A stretch of 64,000 nucleotides of DNA, from positions 4,490,001-4,554,000 of the forward strand of contig NC_134676.1 in assembly GCF_030463565.1 (NCBI RefSeq), written 5' to 3'. This DNA is from Pelecanus crispus (taxonomy: Eukaryota > Chordata > Aves > Pelecaniformes > Pelecanidae). Made by a program: the position numbers and the translations under genes. Position 1 is the stretch's first letter; each line of letters begins with the position of its first letter. Positions 1-13,500 of this stretch are shown here, one piece after another. Under the pieces are notes generated by a model, which worked only from the letters and a program-made list of their open reading frames with translations, did not search any database and was not told the DNA's origin.

Positions 1-1201
1 AATACATGGATCTGCATGACAGACAAAACTGCAGACGGACTGTAGGACTGGGTCCTTATTTACTGTTCCTATCTCTTTTCTCTTTTGTTATTACCAAGGA
101 GCTCAGGAGTTCTCTCTGATTTATTAAACGAGGGTGGAACATTGTTGAATTTTTTTTTTTTTTGTAAGTCTCACAATATTAGGTGTGTCGGGTTTTTTTT
201 TAAAGCCCCATCTTCTGGAATCCGGTGAGAATCTCACCTTCCATTTAAAACAAAGATGAGAAATTTTCTAGCCCTCATGCTTCTAGAATAAAGTTATGAA
301 ATACTTCCCAGATGTATGCATAAGGTTCAGACCAAAAGCCAACTGATTTGTTGTCTCTCTAAAACATTTAATATTTTTAAGTCCGTCACAGTTTTTGAAC
401 GTTCAGTTTGAAATCCTGAAACTGTTTTCTTCTCTATCCATTAGTGCTTCAACACAGATGTTTTTTAATCGGATGTTCATGTTTTAAACTTTAAATGGAG
501 GTTACAAACGAGGCTTTATCTGTGAAAAAAAAAAAACCCAAACCCCCTAGTTTGTTTTAAAGTTAAACCACTTTCAGGGCAAATTAACATTTGATGCTCC
601 GGATTTTGTAAGATATGTATATCAGCCCCAGTACAGAAAAGTACTTAAAAGATCTTACTGAGTTTCCTAAAATAGGCATATTTTCCCAAGTCCTGATTAT
701 CCTATTGATTATTCCCCCAAAAAGCAGCACGATGCGTATTTTCAGTAAGGGTAGGATTTCTTCAGGACATACACAAAAACTGTGTGTGTCTTAAAGCAAC
801 TAATTAATTTCAAATACAGATGGAGCCTTTGGAGCTCTGAAAGTCTGCCGGTTTGCATCTGCCTGTATTTTTTAAATGCATATATATATATTTATACCCA
901 GAAGATACTGACATCTTTGCTGCTGCGGTCTTTGTGTCTGCTGACGGTGCTCTCTCCAGCTAAAAATACCGATGGGCGTTTAAGTTATGGTAGACCATCG
1001 ATGCTGCAGGCTTCACAACGGTGAAGCTCACCTGGTAGGAGTGAGCTGCAGAGCTGGTTAGCTGGAATCGTGTGCTCTTAAGAACCGTCCAGGAATAATA
1101 GGGCCGATGCTGAGACGCAGGCGAGTGGCTCATTTCGGTCGATGTGGTCTGGCACTGCAGATGGAGTGAGAATTGTCGAGAGTACGAGTTGAGGACAAGG
1201 C

Positions 1202-1300
1202 GCAGGGCTGAGAGTCAGGAGAGCGGAGTTATATTCCCGGTCCATCAGAGCTCTGCGCCGGGCAAATCAGTTGCCCGTTGACGTAGCTCAGTTGCCTGGG
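1202..1300 (-). repeat. MIR-like SINE relic
   Basis: In reverse orientation it keeps the order of MIR landmarks: a GAGTCAGGA-like block, ATTCCCGG, AGCTCTG, GGGCAAATCA and TAGCTCAGTT. Divergence is high, as expected for a relic of this age. Confidence 0.45.
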
Positions 1301-4063
1301 CCAGCGTGGAAATTTTTAGCTGCTGTTTGAAGAGCGCTTTGAGAGCTTCCCGAGGAAGGATGACAGGCGATTGCTCTAGGTGGCACAGCAATGAAGAGGT
1401 GAGCTGGCTGTGTCTGGTTTGGTTTTGTACGAGGGCAACATGCATTTCTTTTGAGCGGAATAAATTTAGAGATGTTTCTGTTTGTTTCTTGTCTAAAAAA
1501 CACAAATCTTAACTACTCCAGTGGGTGTAGAACTAAGCAAATGGTGGCATCACAAGAGCTGAGGTTGTGATGACGTACAAATTGGGACCTCTCGTTTTCA
1601 GAGTACTGATAAAGTAATTTGAGGTGTGTCTACCCACAGACATCATTTCTGCTTTCCTCCATGGGTGGATGTTCACATTCCAGGTTCAGCAAGCCATTTG
1701 TGTAAAATGCAACCTTTGTACATGTATTCCAGTGTAACAATGTCTGTGCACCTGAGCTGATCGGGAAGAACAGAGGTACCAAAAGCTGAGGCAGTTTAAA
1801 CTGGCTATGAATACTTCATCCCCTTTTCCCCCTAGCCAGCAGATGGTTGAGGTATAGTTTGATTTTTCTAAATAAGCTGAAATAGACCTCTCTTAAAGAA
1901 AACCTAGGTGTCCATACCGGGGGGGCTGCATAGCTTTCAGTGCTGCTCTTTTAAATGCTGCTACAAGTTTGTGTGTAGACAAGGCCCTAGAGAGTTATGG
2001 TGGAGCTATTAGAAGGGGAAGTGATTTTTTCTTGGACTGATTAAAATTCTTTGGGCTTTCTGTTTGTTTGTTTTTAAACACCTATTTAGCTTTTAATTAA
2101 CATTTAAGAGAAAGGAAGCTGGTTAAATATTCAATACCTCCTCCCTTTCAATTAAGGTAGAACAGTACACAACGCGTGATGAGGCCTCTGGGAAGTATGG
2201 AAAAACGGAGAAGAGCAGGCTCCTGATTATCATTTTCAGGGGGACTGGAAAGGTGAAACCCATCTGATTATTATTACCGTTAACAATAATAATGTTGAGG
2301 CTTTTTTTGAACGTCAGAAAGCATTTTAAAAATGCAGTTATTCTTTAAAACTGTATGCGCTGGGTTTTGCCTTTAAATACCTTCGCTTTTCCCATCCTGT
2401 TCTTTACTTACTTTGGGGGCAAGGATGAGGAATTTTCTAAGCCTTTTTGGTAGCTTAGCAGGGAGGCTGCAGATGCTGGAGAAGTTACTCTTTATGCTAC
2501 GTGCCCTTGTTTTCATTTTGATGCAGTTCTTTCAGTCCTAGCGAGTCGGCAGCCTCAAACCATACGGCCCTGAAAGCTCAAGCGAGCAAGTGGGAAAGAG
2601 CCATGTTGCCGCCCTGCTCTGTGCTAGGATCTAGTCTCTTCCCCTTCCTCTTCCTTCCCCTTGAAGAATCCAGTTACCTTCTGTCTGTGAGTCTGTTAGC
2701 CCTCAGAACTGCGCATAAAACATTCAGAAAAGAATGCCTCGGTGAAAGAAATTGATTGGAAAAATATACTAGTATATATAATTTCCTAAACTTAAATTTT
2801 GTGTACCCTCATTCCTAATTTATCTAACAAACTATTTCTTTCGTTAACAATCCTGTTTAAAACAATATTATCTTAACTGAAAAAAAAAAAGACCATTTTA
2901 CATTATGGAAACCCCTCAAACCACTGCCCCAAAAGTGATGTATTTTTCTTTTTATTTTTAAGCTTGCTATTTCTTTTAATGTGGTGAGACAACTTACCTG
3001 TAGAAAACACTTTGTTTATATCAAATACCACACAAAAATGATTTTTTTAATCATTGTGTTACATAAACAGATTTTTAAAATGGAATTGCTGGCACCACAT
3101 AGCCGTTGTGTAAATGTATATGCCTGAGTGAGTGGTTGCTTTTTTTTAAGGAACGGAGAGAGAGCAGATGCTAAAACGCATAGCTATTGGATATGTTTCA
3201 TATACTATGACTTCAGGGTTTACTGGATATAAGAATGCATTGATTTTTAAAACCAGAAATAAGTGTTTTGCAAAAGGATTTCTGACTGCATATAAAACAA
3301 CACTTCCCAATTCAACTTTAAAATTAGCTTATTGTGATGACCGACTATCAAATGCATGGTGACAGTATGAGTTTTTTGAGTAGTGCTTTTATATCTGTTG
3401 TGTGGTGACCTATTCAGTGCTATGGCTTTTTATTTTCAAAAAAACCCAAGGTATTTCCTCCATGATTGTTTCTTCCAAATACGTAAACACATGAGTATCT
3501 TTATATATATGTCTGTCTTGTGTTTACTCATCGGTAGAGTTAATGATGTGTATTTACTGGCTGGACTAAACCAAAAATTCAATAATTGGTTATTTACCAA
3601 ATATTCTCTTAATTATTGAGAGTCCATTTCTACTTCAGCTGTAAATAACAGAAAATCTCCCATTAATTTCTGCTAACGTGGTATTTTTTTCTTTTAAAAA
3701 CATTTTTTCATAGCTTTTTGTTTCAAAACCCTGCTCATAGAAATGAGAGGAAAATTTCATAGTTCAGAGGATAATGAAAATAATACCTTCTGTCAGAAGG
3801 TTCATATCTAAGTCAAGCTGTCATCCAGGTGAACTTAACACCTTGTGAAGATTTATTTAATTTTATTTAATTTGTAAAGGGAAGAGGCTGAAAGAAGTAG
3901 CGTGCGTATATCCTGGAAATAGTCAAATTCTGTTATCTAGAAAATTCTTTACTACTATATGATTAAAAGTTCTGTGAGCAACCTAAGCAGAAATCTCTGA
4001 ATTGGTTGACCTCAGAGGTGTATCCTTTAGATGCAAATACCACTAATGTCAATTTTATCTCAG

Positions 4064-4084
4064 CTGGATATAAATTATATCCAG
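4064..4084. repeat. 21-bp palindrome
   Basis: Ten-base arms CTGGATATAA and TTATATCCAG are perfect complements around one central base. It lies in the SKOR2 intron. Confidence 0.85.
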
Positions 4085-4548
4085 TTACAACAAGCCCATG
4101 CCATAGAGCTCCAGAAGATGATGAAGTTGAAGAGCTGATGAAGGCGAAGAGGCTGGTGCAAAAAGGATTTTGCTTGTGGATTTGGGAACAGGGTCCTGCC
4201 CAGCTAGATAGCATGGACTTCCCGTTGTGAAGAGAAGAGGAGACTGCAGAGAAGGCTTTAGCCCTTTCTCAGCTTGCTCCTAGTCGTTCTCAGATAAGAG
4301 CATCTTCAAGAGGGGTTAGAGTGAAAGCAGGGATCAGTTCGGCGGGTGACGTGCAAGAGGAGCTCTCCTAGGTACGGGGGGAGACATCAGGTCTCGTCTG
4401 CAGGAGGCCATGGTGTAGGTAGACGCTTTACTAAACTAGAAGCAAATACCAGTCTTGCAAATATTTGTGCTATGCACACAGGGATATGTAGATAAACCTC
4501 AATCTTACTGTTTCTGTATATTTTTTTTTTTCTCTTTTTTTCCTCCAG

Positions 4549-4569
4549 ATTCCCTGAAGCAGTTGCGTA
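4549..4569 (+). CDS. SKOR2: SKOR2 21-nt microexon
   Basis: The acceptor follows a long T/C tract and CCTCCAG; the donor is CGTA|GTAAGG. The reading is (x)AT TCC CTG AAG CAG TTG CGT A, giving D-SLKQLR-S when joined to the next exon. A later donor at 4600 (ATCG|GTAAAT) would make a 52-nt exon, but its phase does not fit the next exon and the intron would be only 35 nt. Reading through without splicing meets TAA at 4603-4605. I therefore choose the 21-nt form. Confidence 0.65.
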
Positions 4570-7500
4570 GTAAGGACAATACTGATGAAAAGCAATATCG
4601 GTAAATCAATAACTTTTTTATTTCTCTTTTTTAAGGCGAACACACACAAGAAACCAATTCACCTCATTCACTGAAGAAGGATGTAGAAAACATGGGGAAA
4701 GGTAAAATAAATAAGGGCCTCTCACGTTATAAAACTGCTCTTTGTTTTAATAGAATATGAGGATAATAGGGGGCACTTTTGTTCTGCACCATATTTTAAG
4801 CTTGTCAAGTAACATATGAATAATATATGGACCTTTGGGTGGATATAATTGAGATTAATGCATATATATCAATCAATACATGACACTGTAATATAATACT
4901 TTAAAATAATATATTACATTGATTTATATTCATGGCTTTCTGCACAAAATCTATTGTAGGTCTATGCAACACTTTTTTTTTTTTTTTTTATAACTGCTAA
5001 AATATTTTGTCTTACAGTAATGAATTGCTTTGCAACTGTTCTTTCAAGAATTATTTATACAGATTAGCAAAACCACTTTTCTTTTCTCTTTGTTAGAGGA
5101 ACTCCAGAAGGTTTTGTTTGAACAGATCGACTTACGGAGGAGACTAGAACAGGAATTCCAGGTGTTGAAAGGAAATGCATCTTTCCCAGTCTTCAGTAAG
5201 ACACATATCTGTGGTTTTGGTGGTGCTTGTGGGTGGGTGGTGGTTGTCAGGTTGTTAAAAGGGGAGAGGTATGTTCTCAGTTGTGTTGCCAGGATCTTTG
5301 GCTTAGTTCTGCTGAGGTTGATGGCGCTTCTGCTGTGGCTTTTCAGGCTGCCCAAGCCAGGTCTTTTGTAGGGAAAGTCTGAAGCTGGATGTCTATTTTG
5401 GTGTATATTCTACTGGTTTTGATGACGTTTAATACAGTGAGTAGACAGAAACACGACTGGGGCTTCTTGGGGTACAGCGATGTCGGTGGTCTTAACCAGC
5501 TTCTTGGAGGCTTTTAAAGACAGGGTACTTCATAGTCATCTTTAGGTGTTGCTGGCTGATGCTGGAGAATTGATTTTGCCTGTGTTTAAGGAGTAGGAAG
5601 ACCTGTCTGGATTTTTCCTCTTGAGATGGGCTATTTGAGATGGCCCTTTCACCGCAGCTGATGAGCGGGGTGCTGCTATCCAGGGGTGATGGATCATGCT
5701 GGGCATGTGTTAAATAAAAGAAAACAAAATGGACACTTAGTAGGGTTTTTGTGAAGCTGCCAGAAAGTTGACCTGCAGGCACAGGGATGTGGAAAAAGAC
5801 CTATTGATTGAGGCCTTTTGAATTACACTGGCAGCAACAGGGGAAAGCATGCTTCCAGGAGAAATCCCACGTAGATCAGGACAAGCTAGAAGACACAGAG
5901 AGGGCTCTCCAACATGCAACAAATGTAGTGTTGCAGAGCTGGAGTGATCAGGGCATCTCCATTGCTCTCTGCCCGTCTGTAACACAGCACCACACAGAGA
6001 TCAGTGCTGTCGTGCAGGCTTCCCTGTGCCCGGCTGTCACAGCTCTGCAGCTGCCTGCCCAGACAGTCCCCCCAGTTCGGTATTAAATGCAACCTAAAGG
6101 AAAAAGCATGTTTGCACCCACCTTTTGCTTCTTCATGAAGTCCAAAGGAGGTCTGACAGCATCTGCCTTCAATATTTTCCTAATGTTGATGATATGAGGT
6201 GTTTTTAAACTCTCCTTTTTAAAACTCTCAATTTTTGTCCTTGTTTTCCTGTGAGACTATACGCGGATGGAGCATTGCGGAGTTACTTGACTCACAGTAA
6301 GCCAAGATAGATACATTAACACCTTCCCAGACTAACTGTCAGGCTCTTCTGCCATTTGCTAACTTCTCTTAACTCCTGCGTGACTGAAATGTTTGACCAG
6401 CACTCAATACGATATGCCCTTGTGCTGGTTTATCGTAGTTTCTTGAAGAGTTCAGAAACTCTGTGTTTTGTTAGTCCTCTGAGTTCATTCCTAAAAACTC
6501 TGGGGACAAAACCCAGTATTGCCAGCACCCCTGAGGTAAGTCAGTCAACCAAAGCCCACTGCTGCAAGCCGAGGAATGTTGCATCTCCCTGGATTGCAGG
6601 AAAAGGTGGAAACACAGAAAGCATTTTCCTATTGTTTAAAGAAAATACATTTTTTTTCCCCATTCTATAGCATCAGATAGAGTAAGTTCAGGGAAGTAAG
6701 GAAGTGCAAAGACTCTGGGAATGACTCCATCTTTAGCCCAAATATCAAAAGCTGTAGACAGCTTCATAAATAAAGGAGAAGAGCTGCCTGAGGTGATACA
6801 GATATTAATGAAAGGAGGATAACCTCATCCTTCAGTATAAATTCAGTCATTACTTGGGTTTGGGAGTGAGGTAATTTTCAAATAATTTGCGTAGATCAAA
6901 ACACTGATGTGTGGTATTGGCGAAATGGCATCTTGGAGTTTTGCCATTCAGGTCACTCATTTATCCTTTTGTTCTTCTACAGTAAAATTAATGCTCTGAC
7001 ATTGCCATGTAAATAAACACTGCAATTAAACCACATGAAATACAATTCAAATAAAAGAAAAGAACGCGTACAGCCAACCAAGGAAGTGGCGACTGTGTGT
7101 GCCGGCTTGAAAAATATGTGGTTTCGATGTACCACAAAGTAGTGGTCAATTTTCTTCAGGATTAAAATAGAAAACAGATAATGTGCTATAAACAATATAT
7201 ACAAGTGACCGTAAAACCTATTTACAGATTTAGATTTACCAAAAAAACCACCCCCTCCTCTGCATATAATAAAACAAGAAAAGGGGTTTTTGTGAAACAA
7301 ATAAGTGTAAAATCCAGGATAAGCATGGTTTGTCCTCGAGAGCAGTACGTGTTCTAGCAAAAGAGATGGGGTCTCTTGCTGCCGGACGGGGCTGCTGCTT
7401 TAGGTCAGGTATTAGAAAGTATTTGTTTTGCCGGGTTTCCCAAGTTACGAACTGCCTGTGGTGGTGGTGGATAGGGAGAAGCTAGGGAGAGATCCAACTA

Positions 7501-10500
7501 AAGGAAAGTGGAGGTAAAATTAAAATTGTATTGATGGATTTATCATGGCTTGGAGATATCTCAGGCTGTAGGAGGGAGCGAAGAGCAGGCAGGTAGCAGG
7601 GTTTGTATCCCAGTCTGGCTCACTGCAGCACTGGGCTGAGTGGCGTTGGGGACTGGATCTCTGTCCCATCCTTAAAGCTGCTGAGGACAGGAATGCACTG
7701 CCAGGGTAATTCTCACTCCCACGAGTAGGGGTGGTTCTCCCTGTGCTGTGTGCTGCCTGCGGGTAAGTGAGGAACCTTTGGCTTTTAAGTCTTCTCAACC
7801 TTTTTTAAAAAAAGGAGAAAATTCATCCCTGTTTCAGCAGGGAGCCAGTGTGTGAGATGTGGAAGGTCATGCTGTGTCTCTCTAGAAAACGCTCCTGTCG
7901 GGTTACCTGGAGTTGACTTGAAAGTCACCTTTTTTTGGGTCTTGCATTTGGAACTGAGCACGTTTGGGGCGCTACATGTTAATAGCATCAAACCACTACC
8001 CACAGCAGTGCTATGCAGTGTTGTGTGTAAATGACGTATGGTTTCCATGTTCTCCTCGTGGAAATCACTGTTGAATGAGAACTGATCTTATTTGCAAGCT
8101 CATTTAGCAGTACCATGCTGCACGCTTCTCTGTGGCTTCTTGTACCTGCTTGAAATGTGCCCTGTGATAATTTATAAAACAGCAGACCTTCTCTTCTGTT
8201 CTTTGCACCTTCATTTTTTATACTACTGTTCTATGTGAAAGCTGCAGGTGAGGTTTTCCTTTGCCTATAGGATCTCTCAAGGCAGAGATCACTTGAAGAA
8301 AATAAAAAAAGATCAGATCGCTTGAAGAGAATCAAAGAATTTGCTGTCCTGATAGAAATACGAGCACCTGTGTGCAGCTGACAGCATGTTCTCCCAGAAC
8401 CCTCCACTGCTTTTTACCTTTGATGTTGGCTGGCACGTGTTTTGTCCGGCTGCATTTAACAACGTGGTAATAAAATGGTGGAGACGTAGTCTGGGTAGTT
8501 AAAAGTATTTAATTTTGTGTTAAGAAAACTATTTAAATATTCATATCTTTTCTCTTGGGTATTGCTTATGGCTTTGTCTGTAAGCATTCAGACTCACATA
8601 AATGCTGCCGGAAAAAAACACTATCCTTCCCATTAACACCCCATTTCCACTGTGAGCTTGGACGTTTGCAGTGCAGGACTGAGCAAGATTTCCGAGCTAT
8701 TTGTTCTGAGAGGTGATGAGCCTGTGAAGAGGCAGTCGAGAGGAAAGTGTTGAAGAGAGAAGGAAAATTTCTCCACATAACCTACTCAGGGTGAAACTGG
8801 AGGATCTCAATAGTAGCTAGCACCGATCTGTCAGCCTTTAGTGACCAGGACGGGAGGCGGTCACCTTTTTATACTGCATGGCTTTTTTGGGGCTAGGAAG
8901 AGAGGAGTTGTAAACCTGCTTTATTTCTGTCAGCTTCTTTTTCTGGTCAAGTTGGAATAGAGGGAATAGGCTGCAAAATTCTGTGGCCGTTTACTTGAAA
9001 TCCGAAGAAAATTATTAAAATAATGTTGTCATGTCCTTTTGTGTGTGGCTGTGCTGGATCCTGATGGTTTCAGCCTGATAAATTTTCTCACTCTTTCTTT
9101 GTTTCATTGCTATTTTCTTGTTGTGCTAAAGTGCCTCCATGCTTTTTAAACAACAACTTGCTCGTCATTCAGAGAGGGCAAAATTCTTGTATGAAAGAGT
9201 AAGAAAGAGCTCTGCCCCCTTGTACTTTCTTCTAGGCCCTTGCTATGCCCACGCTTGATGGGGACACATCCCCTTTTTCCGCAGGCGAGGTACATCCTTC
9301 CTCTCCTCTGTATCATGCCACGGCTGCTCACTGCCTTCCTGCTCCTGCTTTTGGGGTTGCGAAGTCGTGGCAAGGCTGTGCGGCTGGTTTGGCAGTGGGC
9401 GAGCTCCCAGCACTGCGGCAGCACATGGAGTGTTAATAGGAGCCGCTCGTTCTCAGCTGGGCTCAAATCTTTCCGTTACAATTTAGGTGTTTCTGTGACT
9501 CCCATTACTGTGCTATTGAAGTATCCCACAGTCATTTCATCCATTAATCCTCCCAACACACTTGGCAGATGAAGCAGTGCTATTATTCCTGCTTTACCGG
9601 TGATGAAAGGAGGCATGGAGAGACACACGCACAGAGTCCAGTAGACCAGGTATTGAACCCAGGCTTCCTGAGTCCTGGGCTAGTGTCCAGCAACCAGCAT
9701 CACTATGTAACTTTTTTAATTATTAGTTGTAGATAAACCATTCTAGCTGCCTTGGTCTTATAATGTCCTTCTCCACGCTCTCTCCAGTTTGACAGTGCTG
9801 TGTGTTGAGGTGCTCCATGCTCTTTTCTGTTGGCATTCACCTTGCTGCTCCCGTGGTTCAGGACAGGCTTCTTTCCCGGATCAAAATTATATCGGTTGGA
9901 ATGGGTTTTCTTTCCTCTTCCATTTAATAATCCATCATTGCACCTAGGTCTCCATCATGCGGCAACTCTCCAAGTTATTTGCTTCTTGTCAATAGTTCTG
10001 TTTATCTTTTGTTTGCTTGTTTATGGTTTTGTTTGTCTTTTTCCCACCCTGCAACAGCAATGTTATGGAATACAGACCAGTGGTTAATCTTCTACCAAAT
10101 GAAGTTTTGTCTGAAATGGTTACTGAGGAGGAAAATAAGGGAAGGAGGAGCTACTGGAGCAGGAAGGCTGGCCTGTGCTGTAACCCGGCTGTCCAGGATC
10201 TGTCTTTCAAAGGCTTTTTCCTTTCCGAGTTCCACATCACTGTTTATGGAGCTTTAGTCTGAGTTTTGTCCAAAGCTGTCAGCGCTATGTTACAAACTAC
10301 AAATCAAACCCTGCGTCCTTGAACGCTTTCTGTTCTCACATATTGGACATTCCTATTGATGTCAACAGATTTATGCCAAAGCAAAGAAGAGAAGCTTTGC
10401 TCTTCTCTTCAGTGTTGGTAGAAGTTTGACTAATGACTGCAGAGTCTGGCCCATGGAGAGAATCACTGTGAGAATGAATGCTAGTGGCAGAAACTTAGCA

Positions 10501-13500
10501 GCCTACATTTGCTAATTGGGGAAGTAGCTGAACCTGATTTTTCCACAGTTTTTCTGTTGTCTACAGTGTCTCCTACTAGAGAAGTTGTTTTTGTTAGGCA
10601 TGCATTTTAATTGGCTGAAGGGCTTTGTGGTGCTTCACAATTCCTCAGTAGTGATTGGGTTTGATTTCGTTTGATTAGTATGAATTCTGCTGTGTGGTCT
10701 CTGTTATAATTATTGCATCTACTTTTTTTTTTCCCCCTTCTTATAGATAATTTTCAAGATCAGATGAAGCGGGAACTGGCATACAGAGAAGAAATGGTAC
10801 AGCAGCTACAAATTGTAAGTTTGCCTTCTCTGCTAAAAACGTTATGAACTGTCACTTTATGTTTTTTAAATGCGCTCCTGAAACTTTTCGTTTGTGAGCC
10901 ATGCAGATGTACTATTACCGAACTCATATTACTTTATATTTAGCAAGATGTAAGCGTGCAGTTCTTGGCTGGTTTAGAGTCTAATTACCTGGAGATTTAC
11001 TTTCATACAGTAACCAGATGGGTCTTCATGCTTCAACTAAGGGAAATGTGTTGACTCAACACCGAGAGGTGCTTCTTCAGAGAGAAATGTGAGGACCGAA
11101 TCAGTAAACCTTAAGCAGTTAAATGTTTCTGCCTTGTACAAGTTGCCAAGGGGTGCATTTCAGCCCTCAGTGGGGAATCGGTGCGAGGCCAGCTTCTCAC
11201 TGGCAAATAAACCTTAGGATGTGTCTTTTTCAAATTTCAACCACTAGAAGAAGTGCTTAACTCATCAGTAAAGGATCGAGTTGCCAAAACACAGTTCAGT
11301 GCAGGCACACATTGCTGTTTGGTCTCTTGCTTGTTATTTTAAAATCAAGAGGGATTTTGTGTGTGTGTATGTGTTAGTGCAACTCTAGATTATTGCATAC
11401 AACTGCGCTGTTTTGAAAACTTGACATACTTACACCACCCCTTGCTTGTACTGGATTATATGAAGCTGTTTCTTACTCAAATACTGCTTAGTGTTGTTTT
11501 AAGAGCAGGGCATCGTAACGAACAGGAGGCTATCAGCTAATGCTTGGTTTGTTAGTGCTTTTTCTGTGACCAGTCTGACATTATTCAGTGGGGTTTTTTT
11601 GAGGCAGGCTTGCCAAATGTCCCCACTTACCTGCAGGAGCCCTGTGCTCGGGCGTCTAAATGTTCCTTGTGCTTGTTACAGATCCTGGTGTGGGGAAGTC
11701 ATTGTCCAGCCTTCTCGTACTGTCATTTTCTGATTGATGGGTTAGGGCCTAAAAATAAAGCTGAAGGCCAGGATTGTCAAACTTGTGCACCTATGTTTAG
11801 AGGCATTTAGAAGTGGCCTTATTTTTAGAGCTGCCGAATATTCCTGCTCCCTGTTCCTGCTGACTTCAGAGATTTCAATGAGAGATGGAGGGTGCTTGAA
11901 GGAGGTTGTTTATGGAAGAAATTCAGTCCAGAACATCTTTGGAGACCTTTTGCTGCTAGTCTCCACTCTTTTCCTTTAAATGCGTCCGGTTGTTACTGCA
12001 TTCCCCTTTGTCTCCCAATGCCAGGCAAGGAGTTTGGCTTGATCTGTGAATTGCATTGTCACAGAAGATGGTAATTAGGATGCCATCCTGAAAAATACTT
12101 CCCCTGCTGCTTTGGACTTGAGGGAGGTGACCTGTCTGACTCCTGCTGTGAAGAACATTTAAGCACAAAGTTTGTGCACCCACTTCAGCCTTTATCACTT
12201 GCATCAGCTGAACTTGGGGCTAACTCGCTCTCCCTCCCAGGGAGAGAATGGATCATCTCTGCCAGTCATTTTGTGGCCCAGTTGTGAAGCTGTTTCTGAA
12301 ACTGGATATCCCAGACCTCCAGCGAGCCAGCTGTAGCGGTTTTTCTGATTTACAAGAAGTGGAGAAATCACAAGGTTCGGTGTAGTGCTTTTTCTTGGGT
12401 AGCAAAAGAAATCTGATCATGTAATTCACACCCCTTTTCGCTTACTGGTGCATACTACAGAAAGACTAACAGTCATTTAATCATTAAACAGAGCTGCCTG
12501 AATGTACTTACAGAGAATAGTTTCAACATTTAACGTACTGCACCAGCAATTCAGGACCTCTTCACTCACTGTGGCTGCCTGAGTTTAATTATCATTAATA
12601 GAAGTGTTGTCTAATCATCAGTAAGTCTTTATGCTCACATTTGGGTATCCCTCCCGGTATCGGTGAGGCAGGTTGTGTATCGGTGGGGCCAACAAAAGGA
12701 TGTTTGCCTATGAATAACTGAGAGACTGCTGCAAATAACCAGTGTGTTTGTCTAAGCTGGATGCAGAAATCTTCAGTGATGTTTTGGTTGATACCTGAAA
12801 TGGAGCGAGCACTTTTGGTTTAATAATCCCTGCAGTTACTTTCATTCATTCATTCATGTGAATATATTTTGTGTGGTTATATCTAGAATTAAGATTAAAA
12901 AGCTGAATGTGCTAATGTTAGAACTCTTTTGGCCTTCTTGGGCTATGGCATGGATGAATTAAAGCTTTTGGTGCAGAATACACAAAAAGCATGGTTACGT
13001 TTGATTTTCTTGTTTGTGTTTGTTGTTGTTTTGTTTTTAATAGCGGTAGGTTGTTTTGTTTTGGTTGTACCTGGGATGCTATACTACTGCTTTAACAGAG
13101 CCGCCTGCACCTAAGTTTCTTGCTAACACAGAAGTGCAAAGAGAAAAGCAGAAGCGTTTAATGCATACTCACATCTTAATTTTACTTACAGCTTCACAGG
13201 TGTATACCTTTATAGTATGAAACTCAAAATTTACGGGTATAATAGCCACAGAACTTGGCTTAATTGCTTTTTTTTATTTTGCAAGCAATATAAATGCACA
13301 GAGTCAGTTTCTTTTGGCTTTTCTCAGCACTGGGGGATTACACAACTTAAATTAGTCCTTCCTGAAGACTTGTGCATGATCACAAAGACATCTCTTATAA
13401 CAGTGGGTACCAGAGGCAGGTTTTGCCCTAACGATGGTTTCGCTCACCCTGAACTGGCATGCTTCAAGCTGCGTAACTGAGTAGTCAGACTTTAAAATAA

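Larger units (their letters stand above)
1..4548 (+). other. SKOR2: SKOR2 intron (3' portion)
   Basis: No coding exon is convincing here. It is AT-rich with several T runs and ends in a strong polypyrimidine tract and CAG at 4546-4548, the acceptor of the microexon. A MIR-like relic lies at about 1202-1300 and a 21-bp palindrome at 4064-4084. TGC-containing sequence (TGTGCTATGCAC, about 4467-4478) lies 70-80 nt upstream of the microexon. Confidence 0.7.

Noticed and set aside
12929-13114. ORF with a strong hydrophobic stretch in the SKOR2 intron
   Set aside because: The hydrophobicity comes from T-rich intron sequence (GTTTTGTTTTT); no splice context. The same applies to 15793-16008 and 36657-36860.
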